The notes below the pieces were generated by a model that was given only the letters and a program-made list of their open reading frames with translations, did not search any database and had not been told where the DNA came from. A program made the translations under genes and the position numbers. Below, piece by piece: positions 45,873 to 57,744 of a DNA stretch of 64,000 nucleotides. The first letter of the stretch is position 1, and the number at the start of each line of letters is the position of its first letter. Origin of the DNA: Okapia johnstoni (taxonomy: Eukaryota; Chordata; Mammalia; Artiodactyla; Giraffidae); assembly GCA_024291935.2 (NCBI GenBank), contig CM044318.1, positions 83,586,001 to 83,650,000 of the forward strand, written 5' to 3'.

Positions 45873-46126
45873 ATGTGAAGGTCTAATGTACCTGGTAGCT
45901 TTAAGATCCTTGGGATGGTGTTTCTAACTTTTACCCAATGCTTACTGAGTTGCATTAACAGCAGTTAACGCACATGTTCCATGTGGCACAACAAGATACC
46001 ATATGGTAATATTTACCACTGCCTTGAATGTTATACAAGCACAATTCCTTTTATATTTACTTTATTATCAGGAGCTTAGGTTGTAACCCTTTCTTCTTTA
46101 TGATGCTCACTTTCAAGGATTTTTTA

Positions 46127-46379
46127 TTTTTTAATTAATTAATTAATTTTATTTCTTTTTGGCTGCCCTGGGTCTTCATTTCTGCTCTTGGTCTTTCTCT
46201 TGTTGCGGAACACAGGCTCGAGATGCAGGGGCTTCCGTAGTTGGGGCTCATGGGCTCAGTAGTTGTGTACACAGGGTTAGCTCCTCTGAAGCAAGTGGGA
46301 TCTTCCTGGATCAAGGATTGAACCCTTGTCCCCTGCATTGGCCAGTGGATTCTTATCCACTGTGCCACCAGAGAAGTCC
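46127..46379 (-). mobile_element. CHR-type SINE
   Basis: An AT-rich tail (TTAATTAATTAATTAATT), then TTTTTGGCTGCCCTGGGTCT, and the head end CCACCAGAGAAGTCC. The 14-bp duplication TCAAGGATTTTTTA is at 46113-46126 and 46380-46393. Confidence 0.88.
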
Positions 46380-46393
46380 TCAAGGATTTTTTA

Positions 46394-47835
46394 AATGCAG
46401 AATTTCCTTTGGAGACTGTTCTAATTCACAAACGCGTCCAGACATGGAAAGGCGGCTGCCATCCTGTTGACTCCCAGAATGCTTGTTGGATCAACCCTGT
46501 CGTAGATTGAACGGCTCAATAAGGGCACTGCACGCAGCCAGAGTCTAATCACTGCTTGAAAACGACTCGAGAGCCTTGGTTCGCAGGCGAGAAGGGGAAA
46601 CTCTGGCTAAATGATCATATCCTCGTGTTCATCCTCAAAACTCATTAGTGAGATGATGACATTTCTACACAAAAGAAAATGTTTCCATTTACCTCATTGT
46701 GCAAAAAAAGTGATGGTGCGATTTGTAATCCTCTTCTCTTATTTTAGAGCTCTCTAACAAAGATTACTGCCTAAAGAGCACAATGCAATCAGCTCAATGC
46801 ACACTGGTGTTTCTGCTCCTAGCAGCTAATCTTGGACATGGCTCTGCCCTCTGCTGATGATCAGAGGAGAATTTTGCTTAGGAAAAGTAGATTAATCAAT
46901 AATAATTTGGGGGGCATTTTGACCAATGATGAAATGTAAAGTGTTTTTAAAATGTTTCCATAAAGGGGATTTTATTTCCTCCTCTTTTTTTTTTTTAATG
47001 TGGTCACATCATTTCTTTCACTTTCATAGGTCAATAGGCATGAATAATCTCTTGGTGCTTCATTCTATTTATTGTATTACAAAGATGACTTCTAAATGTC
47101 CTAAATATTATGCTCCCCTCGACAGACTTGAGTGATTGTTCTATAGAGTTCGTCACCCTCCCAGAAGCCCTCAGGGGAGGGTGGGAGAACCGCCAGCCAA
47201 GAGTCTGCTATGAACAATTTCTTCAAATCCTTTTACCAGAGAACGATCTCCATGCAACAGAAAAAGGTTAAAATGGTTCGTAAATTTGTAACAAATCTGT
47301 TGACAATAAAATATTTCCTGTCGAACAAGAACAGTTAAGAGATGCTGAAAAAAAAAAAAATAGAATGCCCTTTCCCTGCCCTCTTTGATTGTTTGCTAGT
47401 AGCCAAACAATTTTTTTTTTTAAAGCAGGCTTGGTTTAATTTTTCCTCTGATAATTTAGATAGCTACAGCTTGAACTAATTAAAAACAACATCAAAGAAG
47501 GATTGAATAACCTGACAAAAAGGTTTATTCTGTTTTTATTTTAAATACCAGGTGAAATGCTATCTGATAGAGCATGTTTCTTTCATTGCTCTAAGTCATT
47601 AAGGAAGTCCATTGTCAGAATGTCTGCAGGTTAAAATGTTCCTCTAAAAGAGACACTCGGGTGTCTTAGAAGAAGGGTGAGTTATTATTTTAGAAGAAGG
47701 GTGAGTTATTATCTGTCTTGTTCTCCTATTGTGGTGCTCAAGTTACTTCCTCTGACTTTATACGTTTTAAGTCTTCTTTTCTGATGGAAAAAGCAAGATG
47801 AACGTTTCCAGACACACGCAGAGTCTGGAGAAGCA
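46394..47835. other. AT-rich intergenic stretch, no gene
   Basis: No gene or named repeat. A run of about 13 A near 47349, a run of 10 T near 47411 and the 24-bp tandem duplication at 47666 are the only structures. The sequence looks mostly single-copy. Confidence 0.6.
47666..47712 (+). repeat. Exact tandem duplication, 24-bp period
   Basis: TTAGAAGAAGGGTGAGTTAT and three further bases occur at 47666-47688 and again at 47690-47712 without change, one T between them. Confidence 0.95.
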
Positions 47836-47965
47836 ATCAACATATTGCGCACTTGCTATGTGCCAGTGCCTCTCCAGCACTGGACGGTCGTCATCCCTTT
47901 TGTCACCCTAACACAATGGAAAGTATGTTATGACCTTCAGTTAATGCATGAGTCAGTGGGGGATC
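47836..47965 (-). mobile_element. MIR SINE
   Basis: GCGCACTTGCTATGTGCCAG with CACTGGACGGTCGTCATCCC and the later TGACCTTCAGTTAATGC fit the reversed MIR core. Confidence 0.55.
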
Positions 47966-47999
47966 CAGAGGGGCCCAGGAATTTTCTCAGGGTGGCTAG

Positions 48000-48965
48000 C
48001 ATCAGTCAGCTTTCGGCACTGCCTGGAAAGTCTTGGATGTTTAAGTAATCAGTGTTCTAGCCTTTGACCAGCCCTCCACCCAGCACGCCTTTCCCTTTGA
48101 GAAACACCCCCTTCCCCAGGTCTTCAGGAAGCCACACCCTCCTGATTCCCACCTCCCTGATGGCCCCTCCAGAGCCCCTCCCTGGGATCTTCCTCTGCGG
48201 GCCCCAGACCCAGGCTGACGGCTCCTCTCTGTGTCCCAAGCTCAGGTCCCCTGGGTTTCCGTGTTCATACTCAGCTACATGGGCACAGCTCCACTTGGAT
48301 GCTGCCTGGGCCCTTCAGAAGTACTCCCCCATACCTACCCCCCCGGCTTGGTGCCCAGCTGGTGGCTGGCTCCCTCACCCTCTTCTTCTTCAGGAGACTG
48401 TCGGGATTGAGAGACTAAGGTCAGGGGTTTTCTCCCCAGGTCCCTCCCTAGAGTGCTGGAGACCACCTTCGCCTCCCCTTCCGCACACCTCCCCTCTCTG
48501 AGTGGTTCCCCCTCTCCTTCCGACCTTGAGGTGGTGGTGACCTTCCCACCCCATTTTCTGGCAGCTTCACATCCTTCTGCCCGTTAAGTCCTGCCCCCAC
48601 CATTATCATGGGTGTGTTCGCCATGCTCCCTGAGTTACCTTGATGGGTGTGCCTTCCGTTCCCTGCCAACCTGATATCATGTGCCCGCTGGCTCTGTATC
48701 TTTCCTTGCCCCCCTTGACGTTTGCCCACCAACCTGCGTTCCCAACTCCTAGTTCAGAGGATGTCCTATCGCCGCCCAGGCAGGGACACTGGGATATCGG
48801 GATAACTCCTTGGCTGCTTCCTCTTCTCCCTCAGCCCCATAATCCATTCCATTCAAGCTCTTCCAGACCCTATATCCTTCAGCTCACCATCCCCACTGCC
48901 GCAGCCCTCGTGTCCACCACCACCACCTTCTGGCCTGACACCCTAAATGCCTGCTACGGGGTTTC
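48000..48965. other. C/T-rich intergenic stretch, no gene
   Basis: Rich in CCCT and CTCC words, which lengthens open frames on both strands. No conserved domain or splice-linked pattern was seen. Confidence 0.6.
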
Positions 48966-48969
48966 CCAG

Positions 48970-49365
48970 CTTCTGTGCCTGCCCCTTTAAGGCATTCTTC
49001 ATGCTGCAGCCAGAGCAATTCTTTCTAAAAGGCAAGCCTGGTGACACCAACCCCTGTTAAGCCTTTACTGGATCCCCATAGCTTCAAGGTAAATCTCACA
49101 TGGTCTTGGCTCTTCCAGCTCAGACTCACCCAGCATCCTCTCTCACGTCCATCACTCCAGCCAAGCTGAATTTGTTACAAACATGTCATGCTTTTCACTT
49201 CTGGCTCTTACATGTGCTTCCACTGCCTGGGAACTAGAATTCACCCGGTAATACCAATGAATCCTTCAAATATCATCTCAGACATCACTGCTTCCAGGAA
49301 GCCTTCCTTGATGTTCCCTACTGCTCCCATAGCATCCTGGATATCCTCCTCCTCCTTATCAATAG
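48970..49365 (-). mobile_element. L2 LINE 3' fragment
   Basis: AGCAATTCTTTCTAAAAGGC, CCTTTACTGGATCCCCATAG, CTTCCAGGAAGCCTTCCTTG and CATCACTGCTTCC follow the reversed L2 3' end well. Confidence 0.7.
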
Positions 49366-49472
49366 TTTTGGTTTATTGAGCACTCACTATGTAACAAGAG
49401 TTGTGCTGAGCACGCGACATAAACTATTTCCATTAACACACATTAATCCCTGAGAGGTGGTGTGGTTACTGC
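49366..49472 (-). mobile_element. MIR SINE, cut by BovB
   Basis: TTTATTGAGCACTCACTATG, GTTGTGCTGAGCACGCGACA, then ATTAATCCCTGAGAGGTGG is a reversed MIR. Its remainder is displaced by the BovB insertion. Confidence 0.7.
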
Positions 49473-49806
49473 TGTTGCTGTTGTGTAGTCACTAAGTTGT
49501 GTCCGACTCTGTGACCCCATGGACTACAGCACTCCAGGTTTCTCCATCCTTCACCGTCTCCCAGGCTTGCTCAGATTCATGTCCACCGAGTCGGTGATAC
49601 TATCTCACCCTCTCATTCTCTGTCCCCTTCTACTCCTGCCCCAGCATCAGGGTCTTTTCCAATGAGTCAGCTCTTCGCATCAGGTGCCCAAAGTATTGGA
49701 GCTTCAGCTTCAGCATCAGTCCTTCCAGTGAATATTCAGGTTTGATTTCCTTTAGGACGGACTGGTTTGATCTCCTTGCAGTCCAAGGGACTCTCGAGAG
49801 TCTTCT
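49473..49806 (-). mobile_element. BovB 3' fragment
   Basis: Reversed BovB end: CACTAAGTTGTGTCCGACTC, CATGTCCACCGAGTCGGTGA, CCAATGAGTCAGCTCTTCGC and GGACGGACTGGTTTGATCTC. Confidence 0.93.
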
Positions 49807-49861
49807 CCAGCCTACACACTAAACTGTAACAGCCCATTTACTCATCTGGAGTTGGGCTTGG

Positions 49862-50056
49862 CAAACTTTTCCTAAATGTCAGTATTGTAGGCTTCGTGGT
49901 CTCCATTGTAGCTTCAACAACTCAACTCTGCTATTAGCCTGAAAACAATCCCAGATCTTGCTGAAATGAACGAGTATGACTGGGTGTCAACAAAACATTT
50001 CACAAAGCAGGTAGGGGGCTGAACTTGACCTGAGGGCTGTCGTTTGCTGAGCCCAG
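49862..50056. mobile_element. Old hAT-type DNA transposon
   Basis: TTGGCAAACTTTTCCTAAAT, GTAGGCTTCGTGGTCTCCAT, CAACTCAACTCTGC and GGGCTGTCGTTTGCTGAGCC match the same family as 10165-10366, in the other orientation. Confidence 0.55.
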
Positions 50057-50150
50057 CCCTAGACTAGACCATGTGCTTCATGAGGACGGGGCCTGTGTCT
50101 CCACTGGTCACCACTGTGTCCCCAGCTTGAGGACCAGTGGACAATGATGC
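50056..50150. mobile_element. Possible L2/MIR 3' end
   Basis: CTAGACCATGTGCTTCATGA, GGACGGGGCCTGTGTCT and CCCCAGCTTGAGGACCAGTG resemble the common L2-type 3' end. Confidence 0.35.
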
Positions 50151-51964
50151 TGCACCACTGTCTCCAGGGGGAGATGTGGGGAAGGACAAAAGATGAGGAA
50201 GAGCTGGGGCACTTGTGATTGCTGAGAAATGATTTCTCCGCTCGGTCTGCCATGATCCACCCAGAAATGCCCCCATCACAGAGCCCAAGTCCACACAATG
50301 CCATATGACTCTTAACTACTGGCCCTCCGTCTGCTCTCAGGAGGTTCAGACTGAGATGCAACTCCATCTGGTGGGAAACCTCTAGGCTTCCAGCTCCCAC
50401 AGGCCCCTCTCCAGGTTAAACCTTCCCCATTTCCCCTATCTCCAAGATGATCAGACTCCCTCATCCTCTCTGCCCCCTCTGCAGACTCCCCATTTGCCAA
50501 CGTCCCCCTTAAATGGCCTTCTCTCTCTCTCTGGAAACAGGGAAACCAAGCCCTCCAGACTCATGAAGTGCCACCCTACCCGTGGAGACCTGCCTCTCCT
50601 AGGCTCCAACAGTCCTCGCCTGGACTCTAATGGACCACCTCCCGGCTTCTAGTAGAGTCAGTCTCTGCAATCCCTGGCCCTCTCTTAGGAGAGCTGCTTC
50701 AAAAGCAGGGCTCCCTCATGCTTTTCTAAGAATATTTCTCAACTCCATTGACCTTGAAAGCATTTACATGCAGGATCATGGCAGGATTTTGATCTAGGCT
50801 GTGGGATGACATTGCAAATAGCAACATTCTTTTGGCAGCTCTGAAGCTCAGGGGGGATCATTTCCAGGATAAGTGAGGGCAGAGGGGCTGTCTGAATGTG
50901 GGCTCACACATTCCTAGGGAGTGGTGTTCAAACAATGTCATGCTCAAAAACAGGAAAACCATCTCATATTTCAGAAAGCCTCGTGGTAACACTTCCCTTC
51001 CCTTGAAACCACCTTCATCAGCAGAAATGCCAAGGCTTCCAACAGGCCAGTTGTCACTACCAGCCTTCCTTGTCCTTCTCTGCTTCCCCCATCATACATG
51101 CACCAGCACCTGACCAGCGCTGGAGCTTACTCCATGTGTGGCTTCTGGATCAATCCCTCTGAGCTCCTCAAGGATGGAAGTTGTTCTCATCATCCCTGCC
51201 ACCTGGCCCAGTCCAGAGTGGGGTCCTACACAGAGTCATGGACCTGAAAGGGCTCACCAGCCAGTGACAGAAGATTTGATGGCCTGTGGTCGGCGCCACC
51301 AGCAGAAAGTGGCCTGGGAGCAGCTCGGACGAGTGCCACCAGCAGAACCTCTGCCTCCGAGTCTAGGATCCCTGGCTTGGCTTGGCCCCCAGGCACCCTG
51401 CTGATCCGTCTTCATGCTGAGCCAGGCCCTGTGTGTCCCCCAAGGCTGTGCTTCCACCCTGCTCCATCACCACCACTGTGCTTGTTCTCACTGAATCATA
51501 AACTTCAGTCCTAAACTTCCTGGCATGACTACCTCTCTTGGAGAGGTAGTTTTACAAAGGTGACTCCTCTGTGTTCCTAGGATTAAATAACACAATTATG
51601 GCAGCTTCTCAAAGTTCATGACTGTGCTTTTCCGTCTCCTCAAATGTGGCTTGAAATTTCTCGGATCACCTCCGTGAGCAGGTTAGACGTGCTTGCAATG
51701 GGAATCTTCAGCACATTTCGAACACAATCAAATACCTGCCGGCGCAGAGGAGACCCTTGTGAAACTGGAGGGGGAATAATGAAGCCACTCAGTGACTGAT
51801 GATGCTTTCTGATGATGGCCCTTGGTGCCATGGCCGTGATCAGACACAGAATGGCACCGCAAGGTCGCTTAAATGGTCCCAAGAGCCTTCATTTCCAAGG
51901 GCTCTGTTTTTCTCCAAGTCCAGTAACTAACATTTCCACTTTTCAGAGGTAAAGAAGACACTCG
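50150..51964. other. Intergenic, unassigned
   Basis: No gene and no nameable repeat. Frames up to about 110 codons have no conserved features. Confidence 0.6.
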
Positions 51965-52039
51965 GCCAATGCAGGAGACACAAGAGATGCGGGTTCAACC
52001 CCTGGGTTGGGAAGATCCCCTGGAGGAGGAAATGGCAAT
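51965..52039 (+). mobile_element. Bov-tA fragment (middle only)
   Basis: CCAATGCAGGAGACACAAGA, GCGGGTTCAACCCCTGGG and GGGAAGATCCCCTGGAGGAG represent the box B side of the head and the start of the body. Both ends are missing. Confidence 0.85.
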
Positions 52040-52712
52040 TTCACAGCACAGTTTTCCGTGCTGGTATTTTCTGCTTCTCTTATGTCTCTTTGCACCATTG
52101 AGCTGCCAGATACTCCCGGAGCACGCATTCTTTCCCAGAATCAGGGGCTGGCGCACTGGAACACTTGCCATGGCCCCTCAGACTTGCTGCTTGGTCAGTC
52201 CCCTGCAATGAGTCCTGGAGGTGCTTCAGTTTCGCCCAAGCCACCGGACCAGCCTGATGCCCCGGCTTCTCATTCATCGGCAGGCCTAGCAGCTGCCCTT
52301 CATATCTTCAGGATCCTCTCCCTGTTCACTGCCTCTGAGCCTCTGCTTGGGTGCCTCCTCTTGCTCAGAAGGCCCCTTCCATCCTCTCCCGCAGTTCTGA
52401 GAGCACCGGAGCTCCACGGGGTACTTCTGCTATTTCCCCCCTCAGCAACTTGCTTCTCTCACTTTAGGGAACTGAACAGGGACTCAGGAGGGCAGGAGTC
52501 TAGATCCAGGGGACTCAGCTGCTTTACGTACGATATGGATGTGTCCCTCTGCCTCTCTGGGTGAGGTCTGCTTACCTATGAGGAATCTGGCCTGGACAGA
52601 CCCTGTGCGGTATTTCACTTGTGTTCTTGCTTCTGTGGCTAAGGGGACACTTCTTCTATTACACTTTTACTTTAACTGGAAATATCTTTACGGTTATAAA
52701 AGTAATATTTTT
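52040..52712. other. Intergenic, unassigned
   Basis: No gene. The stretch 52240-52400 has a C/T-rich composition similar to a reversed L2, but too diverged to call. Confidence 0.55.
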
Positions 52713-52930
52713 GTTGCTAAGTTGCTTTAGTTGTGTCCGACTCTGCGTTCCTATGGACTGTATGTAGCCCTTCAGTCTCCTCTGTCCGTGGAATTTCCCA
52801 GGCAAGAACACGGGAGTGGGTTGCCATTTCCTCCTCCAGGGGATCTTCCCAACCCAGGGGTTGAACCTGCATCTCCTGTGTCTCCTGCTTTGGCAGGTGT
52901 ATTCTTTACTGCTAGCGCCACTTGGATCTA
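52713..52930 (-). mobile_element. Bov-tA SINE
   Basis: Reversed complete copy: GCTAAGTTGCTTTAGTTGTG to CTTTACTGCTAGCGCCACTT. Confidence 0.92.
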
Positions 52931-52934
52931 AAAA

Positions 52935-53600
52935 GCAGTATAGATGTAATTGAAATTTTAGAAGAATCCAGTTTTTAAAGAAGACATTCCTCTTACATGC
53001 TACCACCAGAGGTAATTACGTGAACAGTTTGTGGTTTATCCTTCAAGGCTTTTCTATTACAAACCCTTGAGATCTTGCTTTTCAGTACAGAATGTGGACT
53101 TATGCTAGAAACTTCTATTCTACTTGAAAACATCTTTTCACATCAAAAGTTACAGTCTTGCCTCATCTCAGTAGCTTGCAGTGGATTCAGCACTCCAGCA
53201 AGAGGGTGCTCTTGCCCTCAGAGGCAGAGAGATAGAGAGAGAGACCACGTGGTCTGCTGATGGCTCACAGCAAGCCTGAGAGATGCTGACACAGAGGGAG
53301 GGAGCATCTGTGTTCCAGCCACTTCCACAGCTGGCTGATGGGAGGGTGCAGAGGCCTGCTGCCCTTGCCCTTTGGGTACCGCTGAAAGGTGTGAGGAGCT
53401 GAGGTCTCTTTCTTAACAGCATCAGCTCAACCCCACTTCTTCTCTGTCCTTAGAGATGTTCCTGGGTGCACTTCCCAACAAAACTCCAGGGTACAGGTCT
53501 CTGCTTTTGTCTGATTCCCCTGACATCCAACCTGGTTTTTTTTATTGCTTAGATGTACTGACAATTAGTTAAAAACTGTTCACCTAAGGGCATTCAGATT
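52935..53600. other. Intergenic, unassigned
   Basis: No gene. The short GA-rich tract GAGATAGAGAGAGAGAC lies at 53229-53245. Confidence 0.6.
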
Positions 53601-54500
53601 ATTTTCAATTCTTCACTGTTTCAAGCAAAGTTGAAAACTTACATCCCTGACCATACATCTATTTTAAAAATATTATTGTTAGATGTACAATATTATATAA
53701 GTATGCAACATAGTTGGGCTTCCCTTGTGGCTCTGCTGGTAAAGAATCTGCCTGCAATGCAGGAGACCGGGGTTCGATCTCTGGGTTGGGAAGATCCCCT
53801 GGAGAAGGGAAAGGCTACCCACTCCAGTGCTCTGGCCTGGAGAATTCCTTGGACTGTATAGTCCATGGGGCTGCAAAGAGTCGGACACAACTGAGTGACT
53901 TTCACTCACTCATGCAGTATAGTAGTTCACAATTTTTGAAGGCTATAGGCCATTTATAGTTACTATAATACATTGGCTATGTTCCCTATGCTGTTTAGTA
54001 TATCTCTGTAACTACTTATTTTATATGTAGTAGTTGTTGTACTTCTTAATCTACTACCCCTAGTTTGCCTCTCTTCCTTTCCGCTACCCTCTGTTAACTA
54101 CTAGTTTGCTTTCTATATCTGTCAGTCTGTTTCTTTTCGTTATATTCACTAGCTTGTTTTTCAGATTACAGTCATTAGTGATACACTGTTTTTCAGATTA
54201 CATACATTCATGATACAATATGGTATTTGTCTTTTTTCTGTCTGGTTTGTTTCACCAAGCATAATGCCCTCCAAGTTCATCCATGTTGTTGCAATTGTCA
54301 AATTTCATTTTTTTAAGCTGAGTAGCTTAAATGTATATATATCTCCCATCTTTTTTATCTATTCGTCAGTTGATAGACACTTAGGTTGCCTCCATACCTT
54401 GACAGCTGTAAATAATGCTGCTATGAACACTGGGGTGAACGTGTATTTTCAAATTAGTGTTTTCACTTTTTTTCCCAGATAAGAATCCAGGAGTGGAATT
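53600..54500 (-). mobile_element. Old L1 3' region with nested SINE
   Basis: CCTCTGTTAACTACTAGTTT, CAAGTTCATCCATGTTGTTG, GTCAGTTGATAGACACTTAG and GTAAATAATGCTGCTATGAA follow a reversed L1 3' part. Confidence 0.75.
53715..53911 (+). mobile_element. Bov-tA SINE
   Basis: Low-divergence full copy, from TGGGCTTCCCTTGTGGCTC to GTGACTTTCACTCACTC. It is flanked by ATGCAACATAGT (53703-53714) and ATGCAGTATAGT (53912-53923). Confidence 0.94.
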
Positions 54501-54780
54501 GTTTGACTATACATCTGCAAACAAACGTCTCATTATTTCTTTGGAGTGTCATAGGATAACGTGTTTAAAATGTAGGCCCTAAAGGTGTCTGGGACTCTTA
54601 CAGGGAGTCTGTGAAGTCAAAACTTTTTTCATAATTATAGTAAGATGCCATTTCTCTGTTTTGACATTTGCAGCTAGGGTGCAAACATTGGTAAATAAAG
54701 TAGCCGATGACTTAGCAGGAATCAAAGCAGTGGCAGCAAACTGCCCTCACGGTCATTTCATGTACTTAACAATTTAAAAT

Positions 54781-55027
54781 AGGCTAAACAGAAGCTCCAG
54801 TGCTTTGGCCACCTGATGCGAAGAGCTGACTCACTGGAAAAGATGTGGGGAAAGATGGAAGGCAAAAGAGAAGGGGATGGCAGAGGAAGAGATAGTTGGA
54901 TAGCATCACCGCCTCACTGGACATGAATTTGAGCAGACTCTGGGAGATAGTGAAGGACAGGGGAGTCTGGCATGCTGCAGTCCATGAGGTCGCCACGAGT
55001 TGGACACGACTTAATGACTGAACAATA
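54781..55027 (+). mobile_element. BovB 3' end inside the hAT element
   Basis: AGCTCCAGTGCTTTGGCCAC, GCGAAGAGCTGACTCACTGG and the end GTTGGACACGACTTAATGAC are the last 245 bp of BovB. Confidence 0.93.
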
Positions 55028-55177
55028 AGTTTGCTTCAAAATGCTCTTAATGAAGCAGCAAAAACTACTGGACAGGGAGGCCTGGCCTGCTGCAGTCCAT
55101 GGGGCTGCAGAGTCGGACACGACTTAGCGACTGAACGAGCTCACTTCAAGATGCTCTTAGTGAAGCAGCAAAAACTA
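54955..55177 (+). repeat. Tandem duplication of about 110 bp across a BovB/hAT junction
   Basis: Unit A (54955-55067) and unit B (55068-55177) each consist of about 70 bp of BovB 3' tail followed by about 40 bp of hAT transposase text (A: 55028-55067, B: 55138-55177). The 40-bp parts differ at about five positions, all transitions. Both BovB tails meet the host sequence at the same place, which indicates duplication of the joined segment rather than two insertions. Confidence 0.85.
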
Positions 55178-56199
55178 TTAATTTCATTAATCTTGACCCT
55201 CGTGCGCACATCTCTTTCCTACCCTGGGTCATGTGTATAAACCATTTCTGCTGTCCACCCTGGAATGAGCATCGTCTCAAGGAAAGGACTTCTTTTCGTT
55301 TCTTCGTGCCATCGTTTCTGTTCAGAGCTGAACAAGCCGCTTCTTCCTGGGCATACCATTTTGCCTTCAAAAAATGACTGACAGACGTGCCGGGGCTCCT
55401 CAGACTGGGGTATTCACTGGACATTTTCTCAAAAAGAAACGTAGCAAGCCTGTCACTTCAAGGAAAGCAACTGACAGTATTTTTTTGCTGGTGATAAAAT
55501 TCGAGCTTTCAAGTGAAAATTGGAATTTTGGACCCTTGTATCAGCCACCAGGAGCTTGACAGCTTCCTGGTACTTCAGAAATTTACTTAGGAGATGGGTG
55601 CTGATTTTAACAAGCATTTTTTTTTTAATATTGTATAATGAAATGTGTCAGCCTTTGGAAGACCTGCATACTCAGTGAACCAAAATTTTTCCAAATGACC
55701 AATGCACGATAGTACCGTTTTGTGAGAGAAAAAAAATCCACTCCAAATACAAGATGGACCAATGGCACGTAATAGAGTGAAGCAGAAGCAGTTGATTGAT
55801 GGGGTTTTGGGTTTCATGCAGCAACTAAAACTTTAGAACCTATAACTTGGTGAATTTTGGTACAGCATGCAAAAAGAACATCCACAAAGACCTGAGAAGC
55901 TATTAGAACACTGCTCTCTTTTCCGACTACACATCTGTGTGAGGTCTAATTACCTTCATATACTTTAATCAAAGCAACATATCACAACACATTGCACATA
56001 GAAACAGATGATACAGTTTAACTGTCTTCTACTGAGCCAGAATGAAAGAGATACGCAGAATACTACTCTTCTCATCACATATTTTGTCTTGAAAAACATA
56101 GCTAATTTTTATAAAATGATTTATGTTAATACATAATGGCTTTATTCTTCTTCTAAAATGCATTAATAAATAATTAGAAGCTTTCTATTTTGTAATTGC

Positions 56200-56346
56200 C
56201 TTTTATTTTTTATTTCATTACTTTTGTTTTATTTGACCACACTGCTCAAGCAGCATGTGGGATCTTAGTTCCCTGATAAAGGATTGAACCCTAGTCCCCA
56301 GCAATGGAAACTTGAATTCTTAACCACTTGGACTTCCAGGGATGTC
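56200..56346 (-). mobile_element. CHR-type SINE, diverged
   Basis: Reversed element: TTATTTGACCACACTGCTCA, GCATGTGGGATCTTAGTTCC and the end CACTTGGACTTCCAGGG. Confidence 0.75.
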
Positions 56347-56486
56347 GCAACATGCAGGAGCATTCTTAGTTCTAATTTCATTAGAGTAAATATTGACAGA
56401 TATAATCTATATCCTGTTGGGGATCCTCAATAGTTTTTTAGCATGTCAAGAGTTTCTGAGACCAAAAGGTTTGAGAACAGCTGGGG

Positions 56487-56869
56487 TAGAAGATACGACT
56501 CGTTAGTCCTCACTCTTACACTAAGAGGGAAGGAGGTAGGTTATTGATTTATCACCTCAGCTGCTAAGCCAGTCACCATGCATTGAGCTAAACACGTCGG
56601 GAGGGGGTGTCCCTACTGCTCCCCCCAACCCGGGGTGGACACCCCAGGCAGGACCTATCTGCCAGCCCCTCCAGTTTTCCTTCCTGGAAGACTCACTTGG
56701 ATCTAATGTCCCCATCTGCTCCATTCCAGGGTCTCCAAACTTCCAATAGTTCCAATGGTTTTTTCTTTTCTTACTTTACACCCTATACCAGGGTTTTTCA
56801 TGAGGCTCTACTGTTTGCTGATTATGTTGCAAGTTTACCAAGCTTGCGGCTCATTTTCAAGCTTTTTTG
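56487..56869. other. Unassigned stretch
   Basis: No gene. A C-rich segment (56605-56700) separates the hAT element from L1 sequence. Confidence 0.55.
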
Positions 56870-57500
56870 ATGATGCCTTTTGATATACAAATCACTGGAA
56901 ATGTTTTATATAATATAAAATTTTAATCTTTTGTGGCTTTTGCTTTGCTGTCATGATAATTAATTTTTTTATCATATGGTTATAAAAATATTCTTCTAAA
57001 TTTTCTTTTGGCATTTAATGTCTTCTAATATTTTTAGATTTATCCCTTTAATAAAATCAGAATTTTTGAAAGTTATATCATTGAGGCATAATTTACATAC
57101 AATAAAATGAATGCATCCATATTAAGCTGATGAGTTTTATACTTTCAATACATTTTTATGTAAAAATATGTGTACCACATATGTATAATCATCAAAAGTA
57201 TGAATAATAATAATCCTCATAGAATAATCATTTCTGCATGAATATGTTGCTATTTAGACATTTGACTGCTGGTGGATGTTTGAGTTTTTTTCTATTTGGG
57301 CACTATTATTAACAAAGCTGATCTGAACATTTATTTACAATTCTTTATAAATACAGTCTTTAAAATTATATATTCAAACTGGTTATTACTGATATAAAGG
57401 AAAGGGTTTTGAAACATATTTTAATGTTAAATGTAGGAATCTTAGGGAATGCTCTTTTTAGTTCCAATGGTTTTCAGTTAGATGGTAAGATAATCTTCCA
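56870..57500 (-). mobile_element. Old AT-rich L1 fragment
   Basis: CATTGAGGCATAATTTACAT, ACAATAAAATGAATGCATCC and GTGGATGTTTGAGTTTTTTT suggest a reversed old L1 3' region. ORF2-like text precedes it. Confidence 0.6.
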
Positions 57501-57744
57501 GAAATGATAATCTTGTCTTTTCCCTTCAATATTTAAACATGTGGCTTCTTTCTCTTTCCTTATTACATTAGTTAAACTTTCAGAACAGAAGTTGAATAAT
57601 AGCAATATTCTTGTTCCTTACTACATAAGTCACAAATTGTCGTATAATGTTAGGGCTTGAATTATTTGCCCCCCCAATCCCAATTTATGTGTTGATATAA
57701 CCACCAGCATGTCAGAATCTGACCTTATTTGAAGAGAGAGCATT

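Larger units (their letters stand above)
54560..56486 (+). mobile_element. Decayed hAT-Charlie DNA transposon with transposase remnant
   Basis: The stretch keeps the order of a hAT-family transposase although every frame is broken. At 54650-54730 there is text about a missing-residue DLAGIKAVAANC part. At 55430-55560 the helical part reads HFKESN/DSIF and KFELSSENW in shifting frames. At 55870-56035 the C-terminal hATC dimerisation region is visible (TTHLCEV, then SYTLIKATYHN-like after frame repair by eye). The 3' terminal text GGTTTGAGAACAGCTG ends at 56486. This is the same broad group that gave rise to domesticated ZBED/FAM200-type genes (family knowledge). BovB and CHR insertions break it at 54781-55027 and 56200-56346. 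It cannot encode a protein. Confidence 0.75.

Noticed and set aside
55035..55177. 33-bp target-site duplication around a second small BovB insertion
   Set aside because: The homology extends further, and both BovB tails meet the hAT text at the same point, so a 110-bp tandem duplication explains it better.
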